A stretch of 64,000 nucleotides of DNA from Candidatus Schekmanbacteria bacterium (GTDB taxonomy: Bacteria; Schekmanbacteria; GWA2-38-11; J061): assembly GCA_016219965.1 (NCBI GenBank), contig JACRJM010000004.1:372001-436000 (forward strand). Direction: 5' to 3'. The stretch's first letter is position 1; the number at the start of each line of letters is the position of its first letter. Positions 32,276-41,704 of this stretch are shown here, one piece after another. Below the pieces are notes generated by a model that saw nothing but the letters and a program-made list of their open reading frames with translations, was not told the DNA's origin and searched no databases. The translations under genes were made by a program, and so were the position numbers.

Positions 32276-35221
32276 ATGAAAACATATAAGGTTTTTTTAA
32301 TCGCAGCAGTTGTTTCTTTTATTTTGCTTCCGGCTTTGTCCTTTGCGCAGAAGGAGTCTGCAAATAAAGCAACTAAAGAAAGTCCAGTACTTAAAGGAAG
32401 TGTTAAGACCCTTATAGAGCAGGGTAAATTCGAAGATGCACTGAGTGCTTTCAAGCAGTCAAATGCTGATGAAAGCTTCAGTGATGGGGCAAAATATTTC
32501 AGGGAAAAAGACTATGAGAGCGCAATTAAATCATGGCAAAAGGCGCTTGAAGTTTACCGCAAAAATAACAATCGTGATTTTGAAGCTGTTGTACTTGGAA
32601 ATATCGGCAATGCCTACGACGAATCCGGAGACTACGCAAAAGCAATTGAAAATTACAGTTCAGCATTGAAAATCTCGGAGGAACTCCATGATACCGGAAC
32701 AGAAGGAGACATGCTGACAAACATAGGCGTAAGTTTGTGGAAATCAGGCGATTATAAAAAATCGGCTGATAATTTTGAGAAAGCGGCCCTGCTTGAGAAA
32801 AAATCAGGAAGGATTGGGAACGAGGCGTTTAACCTTTACAATCTGGCTAAAGCCCATAAGAAGCTAAAAGATTATGACAAGGCTCTCAAAGCTTATAATG
32901 ATTCGCTTTCTATCTATACAAAAGAAAAAGACAATAGCTCTAAGATGGATGTTTTGACTGATATCGCCTACCTTTATAAAGAAATGGGGCGCACAAAGGA
33001 GGCAAAGGAGAAATTTCTTGAGATCATAAGCTTAAAAGATAAGGCAGGCGATAAAAGTGGAATGGAGGATCTCCTTGAGGCTGTTGTAGAATTAACGAAA
33101 ACAATAGAAGTGCCCGCACCGCAAAAGGAGAAATCTGCAGCGCCGGAAGCAATGGCTCCCCCAATCACCGTACCTCTGGAAGCTAAAATATCTGAAGAGA
33201 TAATAGAGGAAAAAAAGAAGATAGAAGTACCGCAACCAGCACCTGTTGAAGAAAAAAAGGAAGAAGTAACACAAGCATTCATAGTACCCTCAGTGCCATC
33301 AGTACCCTCAGTAATTGATGAATCCATTCTGCAAAATGGTCTTTCACTCGAAAGTGAAGGCCGTCTTGATGAAGCGGTGTCTGTGTACAGGGATGTACTT
33401 AAAAAACTTGAAGGAACTGAAAATAAGCATATGCAATCTGAGGCAATGATAAGGCTTGGAAACCTTCTTGCCATAGATGGCATTTCAGAATCAGAAGATA
33501 TGCTGAAGGCTGCGGACAAAATAGCAATAGAAGAGAAAAATTCATCGGGAGAAGCAAACGCTCTCTGTGCATTGGGAAGGTATTATCTTGCACGAAAAAG
33601 CCTGCCTGAATCGTTGAACTTCTTTATGAGAGGGGAAGCCATATTCAAGGAAATGAATGATTCGTCGGGAGAAGCAATGGCCAAGATCGATATGGGAGAT
33701 TGCTATTTTGCTTCCGGAATGTATGGAGATGCTGAAAGGATGTATAAGTCAGCTTTGGACACAGGGAATAAAGCATTGAACGGACAGATCATCTGGAGAG
33801 CGAAATATGGAATCGCTATGTGTCTGTGGACTAAAAACAGGAATGAAGAGGCGCTTGTTAACATGCTGTCGGCAGTAAATTCCATGGAGGATTCATCGCA
33901 TGGGATTTCTTCAACTTATCTACCTGACAGGAAAAGAAATCAGATTGTGTCAGATATTGTTGAATTGCTTTTGAGACTTTATGATAGCAAGGCAGAGAAA
34001 AAATATGCAGAAGCAGCTTATCTATACAGTGAAGTTGAGTCCTATCAGGATATGACAGAAATATCTTCAAAAGCCATCAGTACGCTGGCAGGTGAGAATT
34101 TTGAAAAATTCTCTTCTTTCAACATCAGAAAAAATGCGATCAATGCAAATGACGAAATACTCATTAAATATATATTTAAGGGGAATTCCTGTTTTGTTTT
34201 CATAATTACAAAAGAAGATCTAAGACTTATAAAACTGGCGTCTTCGAAAGAAAAAATAGACAACCTTGTAGATGAAGTCCTCGCGCCTCTCAAAAAAGTT
34301 TCAGTACTCGGCGAATCAGACTGGATAAACAGGACATTGAGAGAATTTGATTTGAAAAAAGCCGGGGAACTTTATGGCGCTCTTATAACTCCTGTTGAAA
34401 ATTACATCCTCGACAAAAAGGTACTGCTCATCGAACCTACCGGCTCGCTCATCAATCTTCCCTTCGAGCTTCTCGTAAAAAAGGCAGGAAATATGGAAAG
34501 AAGCGACAGCAGCATACTTGCAGAATATTCTGACTCTGTTTATCTGCTTGATGGTTTCTCGGTAATATATGCGCCTCTTGGTGTTTATTTCTCAGAAAAG
34601 CCTGAGCAGGATATAAAGTTTACAAGCGACTTCTGTATGGTTGGCGAAGATAAAGATGCCAGATTTAAGGCTTTCTCAGAAATATTTGCTCCCGAAGGGG
34701 GAAGTCAAAACATAGAAATTCCTTCGAAGTCAGCAATCGCAGATGCGGTTTCCGGATGCAGGATATTACAGTTTCAGATTCCAGCCAATATCAGCGTAGA
34801 CACTAATTTTGAGACAGGACTTATCCTCGATGAAGAGAACAGCAAGGAAATATTAAACGGAGATGAGATAAGCATTATGAAGGGGAACTCAGCGGTTGCC
34901 CTTTTTACGGATTCAGAATTTAAGAGTAGCAGCAAAAGTGAGAGATATAATTATTTGGGACTTGTATCTTCTGTCCTAAGCTCGGGGATTAAGAGTGTTA
35001 TCTATCCATACTGGAAAGGAAACAAATTCTCTTCCCTTGAACTTTTAAAGGAATTTTACAAGACATTAAAAGATACAAAATACCAGTTAAATAAAGGTGA
35101 GGCATTACGGCTTGCTAAAAAGAAAGTACGCGATTCAAACTACAATGATAATACAGGGCCGCACTCGATATCGTTTTCACATCCCTATTTCTGGTCCAAT
35201 CTTGTTCAGGAAGGAAGATAA
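32276..35221 (+). CDS. Secreted TPR-repeat protein with degenerate CHAT domain
   Basis: 981 aa. Signal peptide (about 1-24, ending SFAQ). TPR repeats lie at about 60-290 (AVVLGNIGNAYDESGDYAKAIENY type). A low-complexity linker (about 275-345) is rich in Pro, Glu and Lys with a repeated VPSVPSV. More TPRs follow (about 350-560), then a CHAT-type caspase-like domain (about 620-980). The fold is recognisable from IEPTGSLINLPFELL, SVIYPYWKG and SHPYFWSNLVQ. Where CHAT proteases carry HFATHG and SAC, this has QFQIPAN (about 830) and LFTDSE (about 874), so both catalytic His and Cys are lost. It is likely a binding scaffold. It directly precedes hdrA (18 nt). Confidence 0.82.
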   Translation: MKTYKVFLIAAVVSFILLPALSFAQKESANKATKESPVLKGSVKTLIEQGKFEDALSAFKQSNADESFSDGAKYFREKDYESAIKSWQKALEVYRKNNNRDFEAVVLGNIGNAYDESGDYAKAIENYSSALKISEELHDTGTEGDMLTNIGVSLWKSGDYKKSADNFEKAALLEKKSGRIGNEAFNLYNLAKAHKKLKDYDKALKAYNDSLSIYTKEKDNSSKMDVLTDIAYLYKEMGRTKEAKEKFLEIISLKDKAGDKSGMEDLLEAVVELTKTIEVPAPQKEKSAAPEAMAPPITVPLEAKISEEIIEEKKKIEVPQPAPVEEKKEEVTQAFIVPSVPSVPSVIDESILQNGLSLESEGRLDEAVSVYRDVLKKLEGTENKHMQSEAMIRLGNLLAIDGISESEDMLKAADKIAIEEKNSSGEANALCALGRYYLARKSLPESLNFFMRGEAIFKEMNDSSGEAMAKIDMGDCYFASGMYGDAERMYKSALDTGNKALNGQIIWRAKYGIAMCLWTKNRNEEALVNMLSAVNSMEDSSHGISSTYLPDRKRNQIVSDIVELLLRLYDSKAEKKYAEAAYLYSEVESYQDMTEISSKAISTLAGENFEKFSSFNIRKNAINANDEILIKYIFKGNSCFVFIITKEDLRLIKLASSKEKIDNLVDEVLAPLKKVSVLGESDWINRTLREFDLKKAGELYGALITPVENYILDKKVLLIEPTGSLINLPFELLVKKAGNMERSDSSILAEYSDSVYLLDGFSVIYAPLGVYFSEKPEQDIKFTSDFCMVGEDKDARFKAFSEIFAPEGGSQNIEIPSKSAIADAVSGCRILQFQIPANISVDTNFETGLILDEENSKEILNGDEISIMKGNSAVALFTDSEFKSSSKSERYNYLGLVSSVLSSGIKSVIYPYWKGNKFSSLELLKEFYKTLKDTKYQLNKGEALRLAKKKVRDSNYNDNTGPHSISFSHPYFWSNLVQEGR

Positions 35222-35239
35222 CTTTCCCGGGACTTTCCA

Positions 35240-38227
35240 ATGTCAGGCATAGGTGGCAAGAAACCTGTCGGCTCAGTCGTTGTTTCCGGTGCAGGAATTG
35301 GGGGAATACAAGCATCCCTTGATCTGGCCGAGATGGGTTATAAGGTTTACCTTTTAGAAAAATCCTCATCCATCGGCGGCAACATGGCATCGCTCGACAA
35401 GACCTTTCCGACAAATGACTGCTCAATGTGCATACTTGGCCCGAAGATTTCAGAGTGCGCCCGTCATCCTAAGATTACAATATTGCCTCTTTCCGAGATA
35501 AGGGAAATCACCGGTGAGCCGGGGAATTTCTGCGTAAAAGTTTTAAAAAAGCCCCGCTTTGTAAGGCAGGAGAAATGCACTGCCTGTGCAGACTGCGTTG
35601 AAGCCTGTCCTGTTGAGGTTGACAATGAATATGAGATGGGGCTGTCAAAAAGGAAAGCGATTTATATCCCTTTCCCGCAGTCAACTCCGAACTGTTATGC
35701 CATAGACTCAGCCGCCTGCACGCGTTGCGGCAAGTGTGCCAAAGCCTGCAAGGCGAGAGCCATATATCTAAACGAAAAAGAAGAAGAGATCGAGATCAAT
35801 GCCGGTGCTGTGATCGTAAGCAGCGGCTACCGTCTGTTTGACCCTCATCTTAGAAAAGAGCTTGGATTCGGTATTTACGAGAATGTCGTAACAGGCAGAC
35901 ATATCGAGAGGATGCTTAGCGCCAGCGGATTCTCTAAAGGAAAAGTCCTTAGACCTTCAGATAAAAAATACCCGGAGAAGGTTGCGTTTATACAGTGCGT
36001 AGGTTCAAGGGACAAGAATAATGGCTTTCCCCACTGCTCATCCGTTTGCTGCATGTATGCCATAAAAGAATCTATCCTCTTAAAAGAAAAACTGGGGAAA
36101 GTTGAATGTTCTGTTTTTTATACTGACCTTAGAACATATGGAAAGGGATTCGAAAGATACTATAACCGTGCACGGGACCAATACGGAATATCATTCAGGC
36201 GAGGGAACATATCTAAGATACGGGAGGTACCTTCCAGCAAGAACCTGCTTTTGCAATATTGTCTCCCTGATGGTTCGGTAAGCGAAGAAGAATTTGACAT
36301 GGTAGTCCTTTCAACAGGGATAGAATCGTCGGCAGATTATCCGGCTGAATTGTCTAACTCTTCGTCAAAAGACAGCTTATGGGGATTTGGGGATGGCATT
36401 TATCTTTGCGGGACAGCACGGGAGCCAATGGATATCCCTGAGACCGTAATAGAGGCAGGCGCTGCATCCGCACTTGCAGGAGCATTGCTATCCGGCGCAG
36501 ACAGCATTCTGACTGACCAGAAAAATTATCCACCTGAAAGCGGAGAAATTTATAATGAGCCGAGAGTAGCGGTTCTTATATGCCACTGCGGAAGCAATAT
36601 AGCCGGCGTAATTGATGTTGTAAAACTTGAGACTGAAGTGGCAAAGCATCCATTTGTGAAAGTAGTTGAGAGGAATGTTTATCTCTGTTCCGAGGACGGG
36701 CAAAGAAGAATGAAGGAGCTTATTGCTGAGAACATGATAAACAGGATTGTGGTCGCTTCATGCAGTCCGCGTACGCATGAGCCTCTTTTTCAGGAAGTGA
36801 TAAGGGAGGCAGGCCTTAACAAGTATCTGCTTGAGATGGCAAACATAAGGGACCACTGCTCATGGGTACATCGCGAGAACCCTGAAGAAGCAACAAACAA
36901 GGCGATGCGACTTATCAACATGGCTGTAAATAAATCAATGCGTCTTGAGCCTTTGAACGAGACAAGCGCAGACGTTGAAAAGAGGTGCCTTGTCGTCGGA
37001 GGAGGCATTGCCGGAATGAGTGCTGCCATAGCTATGGCTGAGCAGGGTGTTGACGTTGTCCTCATTGAAAGAGAAAAAGAGCTTGGCGGGAATTCGCTTA
37101 AACGGAAAATCTCATCAAATGTAAGAAACCCCGCTGATATGGTGACAGCGCTTATAGATAAGCTCCGGAATTGCAGGAACATAGAAGTCCTGACCGAAGC
37201 CGGTATCAAAGAATTCTCAGGCTCAATTGGGAATTTTCATTCTGTCATAGAAACGCAGGATGGAAAAGAGATAGCTCTCTCTCATGGTGCCGCAGTGATA
37301 GCAATTGGCGGAAGGGAATGCCGCCCAAAGAAATATATGCTTGGTGAAGATGAAAGGGTTTTAACGCAAAGTGATTTTGAACAGGTCCTTCTTTCCAATG
37401 GACTTGCCCACAGGAAATTTAAAAATATTGTGATGGTGCAGTGCGTTGGTTCCCGCTCAAAGGATAAGCCCTATTGCAGCAGGGTGTGCTGTACGCAGGC
37501 AGTTGAAAACGCGATCATGGCTAAAAGCCTTATGCCGGAGACAGACATCTATGTCCTTTACAGGGATATGCGCACCTATGGAAAGAAAGAAGAACTTTAC
37601 ACAAGGGCAAGGGAGCTTGGCGTGAGATTCATGAGATTTGAAGAGGAAAATGAGCCTCAGGTAAGAGCAGAGGAAAAACTTCATATTGATATTTTTGATA
37701 CTACTTTTATGGCTGATGTGTCGTTAACCGCAGACCTTCTCGTACTTTCAACAGGCATCGAAGGGAGCGAAGGATGCAAGGAGTTAAGCAGGGTTTTCAA
37801 GATCCCGGTCAACGAAGATTCGTTTCTTTTAGAAGCGCACGCAAAACTTAAACCGGTTGACACTTCGGTTGACGGGGTATTTATATGCGGACTTGCCCAT
37901 GCCCCCAAGAGCTCAACAGAATCAATGCTTCAGGGGCTCGCATGTGCATCAAGGGCAATGACCATTCTTTCAAAGGAAAAAGTAATCCGTGGAGGCGTGA
38001 TTTCTTTCATTGATGAGAATATATGTATAGGATGCCTCAAATGTCTTAAGACTTGCCCCTACGAGGCGGTATATTTCGATGATAGGATGAAGGTCTGCCG
38101 CGTAGATGAAAATAAATGCAAGGGGTGCGGCACATGCGCGGCATGCTGTCCGTCCGGTGCGAACCTGCTTAAAAATTTTAAGTTATCACAGATTATGAGA
38201 CAGATAGAGGGCGCCTTTGAAATCTGA
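35240..38227 (+). CDS. hdrA: Double-length HdrA-like FAD/iron-sulfur subunit
   Basis: 995 aa, two flavoprotein modules in one chain. First module: FAD fold GAGIGGIQA near residue 14, a conserved TNDCSMC cysteine cluster near 60, and two ferredoxin sets (CTACADCVEACP near 113, CTRCGKCAKACK near 160). Second module: fold GGGIAGMSAA near residue 583, a CVGSRSKDKPYCSRVCC region, and a C-terminal double ferredoxin (CIGCLKCLKTCP near 930, CKGCGTCAACCP near 959). This matches QmoA/HdrA2-like proteins that bifurcate or route electrons between ferredoxin and a partner enzyme. MvhD, FdhB-like and FdhA follow, but no HdrB or HdrC is nearby. Confidence 0.92.
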   Translation: MSGIGGKKPVGSVVVSGAGIGGIQASLDLAEMGYKVYLLEKSSSIGGNMASLDKTFPTNDCSMCILGPKISECARHPKITILPLSEIREITGEPGNFCVKVLKKPRFVRQEKCTACADCVEACPVEVDNEYEMGLSKRKAIYIPFPQSTPNCYAIDSAACTRCGKCAKACKARAIYLNEKEEEIEINAGAVIVSSGYRLFDPHLRKELGFGIYENVVTGRHIERMLSASGFSKGKVLRPSDKKYPEKVAFIQCVGSRDKNNGFPHCSSVCCMYAIKESILLKEKLGKVECSVFYTDLRTYGKGFERYYNRARDQYGISFRRGNISKIREVPSSKNLLLQYCLPDGSVSEEEFDMVVLSTGIESSADYPAELSNSSSKDSLWGFGDGIYLCGTAREPMDIPETVIEAGAASALAGALLSGADSILTDQKNYPPESGEIYNEPRVAVLICHCGSNIAGVIDVVKLETEVAKHPFVKVVERNVYLCSEDGQRRMKELIAENMINRIVVASCSPRTHEPLFQEVIREAGLNKYLLEMANIRDHCSWVHRENPEEATNKAMRLINMAVNKSMRLEPLNETSADVEKRCLVVGGGIAGMSAAIAMAEQGVDVVLIEREKELGGNSLKRKISSNVRNPADMVTALIDKLRNCRNIEVLTEAGIKEFSGSIGNFHSVIETQDGKEIALSHGAAVIAIGGRECRPKKYMLGEDERVLTQSDFEQVLLSNGLAHRKFKNIVMVQCVGSRSKDKPYCSRVCCTQAVENAIMAKSLMPETDIYVLYRDMRTYGKKEELYTRARELGVRFMRFEEENEPQVRAEEKLHIDIFDTTFMADVSLTADLLVLSTGIEGSEGCKELSRVFKIPVNEDSFLLEAHAKLKPVDTSVDGVFICGLAHAPKSSTESMLQGLACASRAMTILSKEKVIRGGVISFIDENICIGCLKCLKTCPYEAVYFDDRMKVCRVDENKCKGCGTCAACCPSGANLLKNFKLSQIMRQIEGAFEI

Positions 38228-38636
38228 AGATAAAAAAACTCCTTCAATAATAGCCTTTACCTGTAACTGGTGCAGTTACGCAGGGGCTGACCTTGCCGGT
38301 GTGAGCAGGATACAGTATCCGGCAGATGTTCTTCTCATAAGGGTCATGTGTACAGGTTCAATCTCGCCGCATTATATATTGAAAGCTTTCCAAAAGGGAG
38401 CAAAGGCAGTGCTTGTTGCAGGATGCCATCCGGGAGAGTGCCATTACAACGCTGGAAACCTGATGGCTGAAAAAAGGATGAAAGTCCTTAAAGGAGTGTT
38501 GGGATTTATTGGTTTGCCTGACGGAGCTTTACATCTCGAATGGATATCAGCCTCAGAAGGGATAAAATTTGCAGAGGTGATACAAAAGATTTCAGATAAG
38601 GTGAAAGAGATAAAGCAAGGAAATAAGAAAGAATAA
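38217..38636 (+). CDS. mvhD: MvhD-type [2Fe-2S] hydrogenase/Hdr linker subunit
   Basis: 139 aa. The start is TTG at 38217, overlapping hdrA by 11 nt. The conserved cysteines of the MvhD/FlpD family are present: TCNWCSYAGAD, MCTGSI and GCHPGECHY. The protein normally connects HdrA to a hydrogenase or formate dehydrogenase. Its place between hdrA and the formate dehydrogenase genes supports that role. Hairpin copy 2 and a palindromic repeat follow before the next gene. Confidence 0.93.
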   Translation: MKSEDKKTPSIIAFTCNWCSYAGADLAGVSRIQYPADVLLIRVMCTGSISPHYILKAFQKGAKAVLVAGCHPGECHYNAGNLMAEKRMKVLKGVLGFIGLPDGALHLEWISASEGIKFAEVIQKISDKVKEIKQGNKKE

Positions 38637-38698
38637 GTCTTGTCAGTCCCTCTCTGGCACTAAACAGCAGGTGCCTGACGAGGGACATGCCAAGCCTT
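38635..38698. repeat. Three-tier hairpin element, copy 2 (downstream of mvhD)
   Basis: Outer stem AAGTCTTG (38635-38642) pairs with CAAGCCTT (38691-38698) with one mismatch. Middle stem GTCCCTC (38646-38652) pairs with GAGGGAC (38680-38686). Inner GGCAC (38656-38660) pairs with GTGCC (38671-38675), closing loop TAAACAGCAG. Compared with copy 1 (16731-16796), the loop differs at two positions while the middle stem is entirely changed with pairing kept. No T-run follows. Confidence 0.6.
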
Positions 38699-38747
38699 AT
38701 ATAACGCAAATTGAAAATATCTAGTATGGATGAGATAAGAATTTAAG

Positions 38748-38823
38748 TTGTCATTCCGGACTTGATCCGGAATCCAGATTAGTTGTTTTTATTTCTGGAT
38801 CCCCGCTTTCGCGAGGATGACAA
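38748..38823. repeat. Palindromic intergenic repeat, TTGTCATTCC type
   Basis: TTGTCATTCC-GGACTTGATCC-GGAATCCAGA on the left and TCTGGATCC...GGATGACAA on the right form a MITE-like imperfect palindrome. A related half unit occurs at 41969-41996. Repeats of this type are common between genes in many proteobacteria-like genomes. Confidence 0.75.
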
Positions 38824-38860
38824 GAAAAAAAATGAGATGATAAAATAGAAACTCAAAAAC

Positions 38861-39658
38861 ATGGATGAGATAAGAGAAAAAATAACTTCGCTGATAAAAG
38901 ACGGAAAGGCAGGCTCTGTGCTTGCCATAGTAAAAAATGGCATTAATGTCATTCCCGTTCAGATCACGGCTCAGAACCTTGATGAAGTTTCAAATATCTG
39001 CCTCGACGAACGGAGGTACCCGATAGAAAAGATGCTTGCATCGGTCATTGATGCGCGCGATGACAGCTCTCCGGTCGGTGTAGTTCTCCGTCCTTGCGAA
39101 AAAGCCGCGGTAATTGAGCTACATAAACTTCAACATATCAATATGGATGACGTAATTCTCATTGATATTGATTGCTCTAAAGAGCTTCGTGATAAATGCG
39201 CCTGCGACTGGAAAGATGATCTTGTTGTTAAAGTTAAGGAAGGGAAGGGATTTTTAAAAGATGAAACCCTTGATACGCTTGAATCCAGTACCAGCAGGGA
39301 AAGATGGGAATTCTGGTCAAAGCATTTCGCAAGGTGCATAAAATGTTATGGGTGTAGGAATGTCTGTCCTGTCTGTATATGCAAGGCTTGCTGTCTTGAG
39401 GAAGCGGATGTTGTCGAGAAAGGTGAACTGCCTCCTGAGTTTCCCATTTTCCATCTTGCACGGGCAGTTGACGTTGCAGGCAGATGCATAGACTGCGGAA
39501 AGTGCGAAGAGGCATGCCCGGTAGATATACCGTTGAGATTGATCCATAAAAAAGTATTCAGGGATTTTATCCGTGACTTTAAATATATCCCCGGCGCGTC
39601 AATTGATGAAAAATGCCCTCTTGATTTTATTGAAAGCATAAAAGAGGAGGGCGACTGA
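38861..39658 (+). CDS. FdhB/FrhB-like iron-sulfur protein linking Hdr to formate dehydrogenase
   Basis: 265 aa. The N-terminal half (NVIPVQITAQNLDEVSN, VLRPCEKAAVIEL) matches the FrhB/FdhB flavin-binding region. A Cys-rich block follows near residue 158, CIKCYGCRNVCPVCICKACC, and a second ferredoxin set near 208, CIDCGKCEEACP. This is the usual beta subunit that passes electrons from FdhA to the Hdr/MvhD module, or to F420 in methanogens. The stop overlaps the start of FdhA by one base. F420 binding here is not implied by the sequence. Confidence 0.85.
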   Translation: MDEIREKITSLIKDGKAGSVLAIVKNGINVIPVQITAQNLDEVSNICLDERRYPIEKMLASVIDARDDSSPVGVVLRPCEKAAVIELHKLQHINMDDVILIDIDCSKELRDKCACDWKDDLVVKVKEGKGFLKDETLDTLESSTSRERWEFWSKHFARCIKCYGCRNVCPVCICKACCLEEADVVEKGELPPEFPIFHLARAVDVAGRCIDCGKCEEACPVDIPLRLIHKKVFRDFIRDFKYIPGASIDEKCPLDFIESIKEEGD

Positions 39659-41697
39659 TGGCTCTGGTAAAATGGGTTCCAACAACGTGTGTCTATTGCG
39701 GCTGCGGCTGCGGACTTCTTCTCGAGGCAGCCGGAGGCAAAATCACAAAAGCACTTCCACAGCCCGCCCATCCTGTGAGCGATGCAAGGCTTTGCATAAA
39801 GGGGTGGAATATCCACCAGTTCATCCATAATGAAAAGCGCCTTAAAAAACCTCTCATAAAAAAGAATGGGAGCTTTGTTGAAGCTGATTGGAATGAGGCG
39901 GTCTCTTTGATTGCAGAAAAGATAGGAAGTACAATCAAAGCGTATGGAGCTGATTCAACCGGTTTTTTAAGTTCTGCAAAATGCACCAATGAGGAAAATT
40001 ATCTCTTCCAGAAATTCGTCCGCTCAGTGATTGGTACTAATAACGTAGACCACTGCGCAAGGCTTTGCCATGCGTCGACAGTTGCAGGTCTTGCCGGCTC
40101 TTTTGGAAGCGGCGCCATGACCAATTCAATACCCGACCTTGAGCAGTCAAAATGCCTCTTTATCATTGGCTCCAACACAACTGAACAGCATCCATTGGTT
40201 GCCACAAGGTTATACCGGGCATTAAAAAATGGGTGCAAAATAATAGTAGCTGACCCCCGCAATATCCCCATTTCACGCTTTGCCTCGCTTCATTTAAAGC
40301 ATAAGCCCGGCAGCGACATCGCGCTGATAAATAGCATGATACATGTTATTCTCTCAGGGGGGTTGATGGACAAGGAGTTTATAGATGCGAGGACTGAAGG
40401 ATTTGATGAGTTAAAGGCATCGGTTGCAGATTATACACCGGAAGAGGCTCAAAAGATAACAGGTCTTAAAAAAGAAGATATTGTCAATGCTGCGATTCTT
40501 TATTCCAAAAACAAACCATCTGCCATCATCTATTCTATGGGAATAACCCAGCATATAACAGGCACTGATAATGTACGCGCACTTGCAAATCTCGCTATGG
40601 TTACAGGGAATATTGGAAAGCCAGGTACAGGCGTGAATCCATTAAGAGGACACCAGAATGTTCAAGGCTCCTGCGACATGGGGGCGCTTCCTAATCTCCT
40701 CCCAGGTTACCAGGCAGTGACAGATAGCTCATTGCGCGGAAAGTTTGAGTCTGTCTGGCAGTGTAAAATACCGGCGCAGAATGGAATAACTTTGACTGAG
40801 ATGATGGGGGAAGCAGGGGAGGGGAAAATAAAATCCATGTTCATAATGGGAGAGAATCCGGTAGTTACGGATCCTGACTCAACCCACGTGGCGCACGCCC
40901 TTAAATCCCTTGATTTCCTTGCAGTGCAGGACATATTCATGACAGAGACTGCGGAATTTGCAGATGTTGTGCTTCCTGCCGCATGCTTTGCAGAGAAAGA
41001 AGGGACATTTACAAACACAGACAGAAGAGTGCAGAGAGTGAGAAAAGCAGTTAATCCGCCGGGTGAGGCAAAGGCGGATTGGGAGGCTATCAATCTGCTT
41101 GCATCAGCATTTAAAGCAAAGGGGTTTGATTTTAAAACAGCAGAAGAAATATTCGATGAGATGCGCTCTCTTACTCCTCAGTATGCAGGGATAACCTATG
41201 AACGTCTTGAACGCGAGAGCTTACAATGGCCATGCACTTCAGAGACCCATAAGGGAACACCTGTTCTCCACTTGACGCAATTTACAAGAGGGAAGGGGAA
41301 GATATTTGATATAAAATTTAAAGAAGCTGCAGAGCGGGCTGATGATGATTTCCCATTTATTTTAACTACTGGAAGACTCTATTTTCTTTTTCATTCAAAC
41401 ACCATGACCGGCAGGTCTCCATCACTTAATGCTGAAGTAAACAGGGCATTCCTTGAAATAAATCCCGCGGACGCAGAAAAGCTTGGAATAAAAAACAGTG
41501 AATATGTTGAAGTTGAATCAAGGCGCGGCTCGGTTAAGGTTAAGGCAAAGGTAACTGAAGGGATTAGAGAGGGAGTGGTTTTCATGCCATTTCATTTTGC
41601 GAAGGAAGCGGCGAATGTGTTGACGGGAAGACATTTGGATCCAATCGCGAAGATACCGGAGTTTAAGGTTTCTGCTGTCAGGATTAAAAAATCCTGA
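39658..41697 (+). CDS. fdhA: Formate dehydrogenase alpha subunit, molybdopterin type (Cys form)
   Basis: 679 aa. The N-terminal [4Fe-4S] motif is CVYCGCGCG with CIKGW later. The catalytic region is HCARLCHAST (about 131-140): the metal ligand is an ordinary Cys codon (TGC), not selenocysteine. Downstream are GANP-type and NPVVTDPDSTH cofactor motifs and the C-terminal dinucleotide-binding domain (TGRLYFLFHSNTMTGRS). It interconverts formate and CO2 using molybdenum or tungsten bis-pterin. With FdhB-like, MvhD and HdrA it forms a putative electron-bifurcating formate complex. Confidence 0.94.
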   Translation: MALVKWVPTTCVYCGCGCGLLLEAAGGKITKALPQPAHPVSDARLCIKGWNIHQFIHNEKRLKKPLIKKNGSFVEADWNEAVSLIAEKIGSTIKAYGADSTGFLSSAKCTNEENYLFQKFVRSVIGTNNVDHCARLCHASTVAGLAGSFGSGAMTNSIPDLEQSKCLFIIGSNTTEQHPLVATRLYRALKNGCKIIVADPRNIPISRFASLHLKHKPGSDIALINSMIHVILSGGLMDKEFIDARTEGFDELKASVADYTPEEAQKITGLKKEDIVNAAILYSKNKPSAIIYSMGITQHITGTDNVRALANLAMVTGNIGKPGTGVNPLRGHQNVQGSCDMGALPNLLPGYQAVTDSSLRGKFESVWQCKIPAQNGITLTEMMGEAGEGKIKSMFIMGENPVVTDPDSTHVAHALKSLDFLAVQDIFMTETAEFADVVLPAACFAEKEGTFTNTDRRVQRVRKAVNPPGEAKADWEAINLLASAFKAKGFDFKTAEEIFDEMRSLTPQYAGITYERLERESLQWPCTSETHKGTPVLHLTQFTRGKGKIFDIKFKEAAERADDDFPFILTTGRLYFLFHSNTMTGRSPSLNAEVNRAFLEINPADAEKLGIKNSEYVEVESRRGSVKVKAKVTEGIREGVVFMPFHFAKEAANVLTGRHLDPIAKIPEFKVSAVRIKKS

Positions 41698-41704
41698 CAG
41701 GGTG

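Noticed and set aside
40040-40075. Possible selenocysteine site in formate dehydrogenase
   Set aside because: The catalytic codon in HCARLCH is TGC (Cys), and no in-frame TGA is present.
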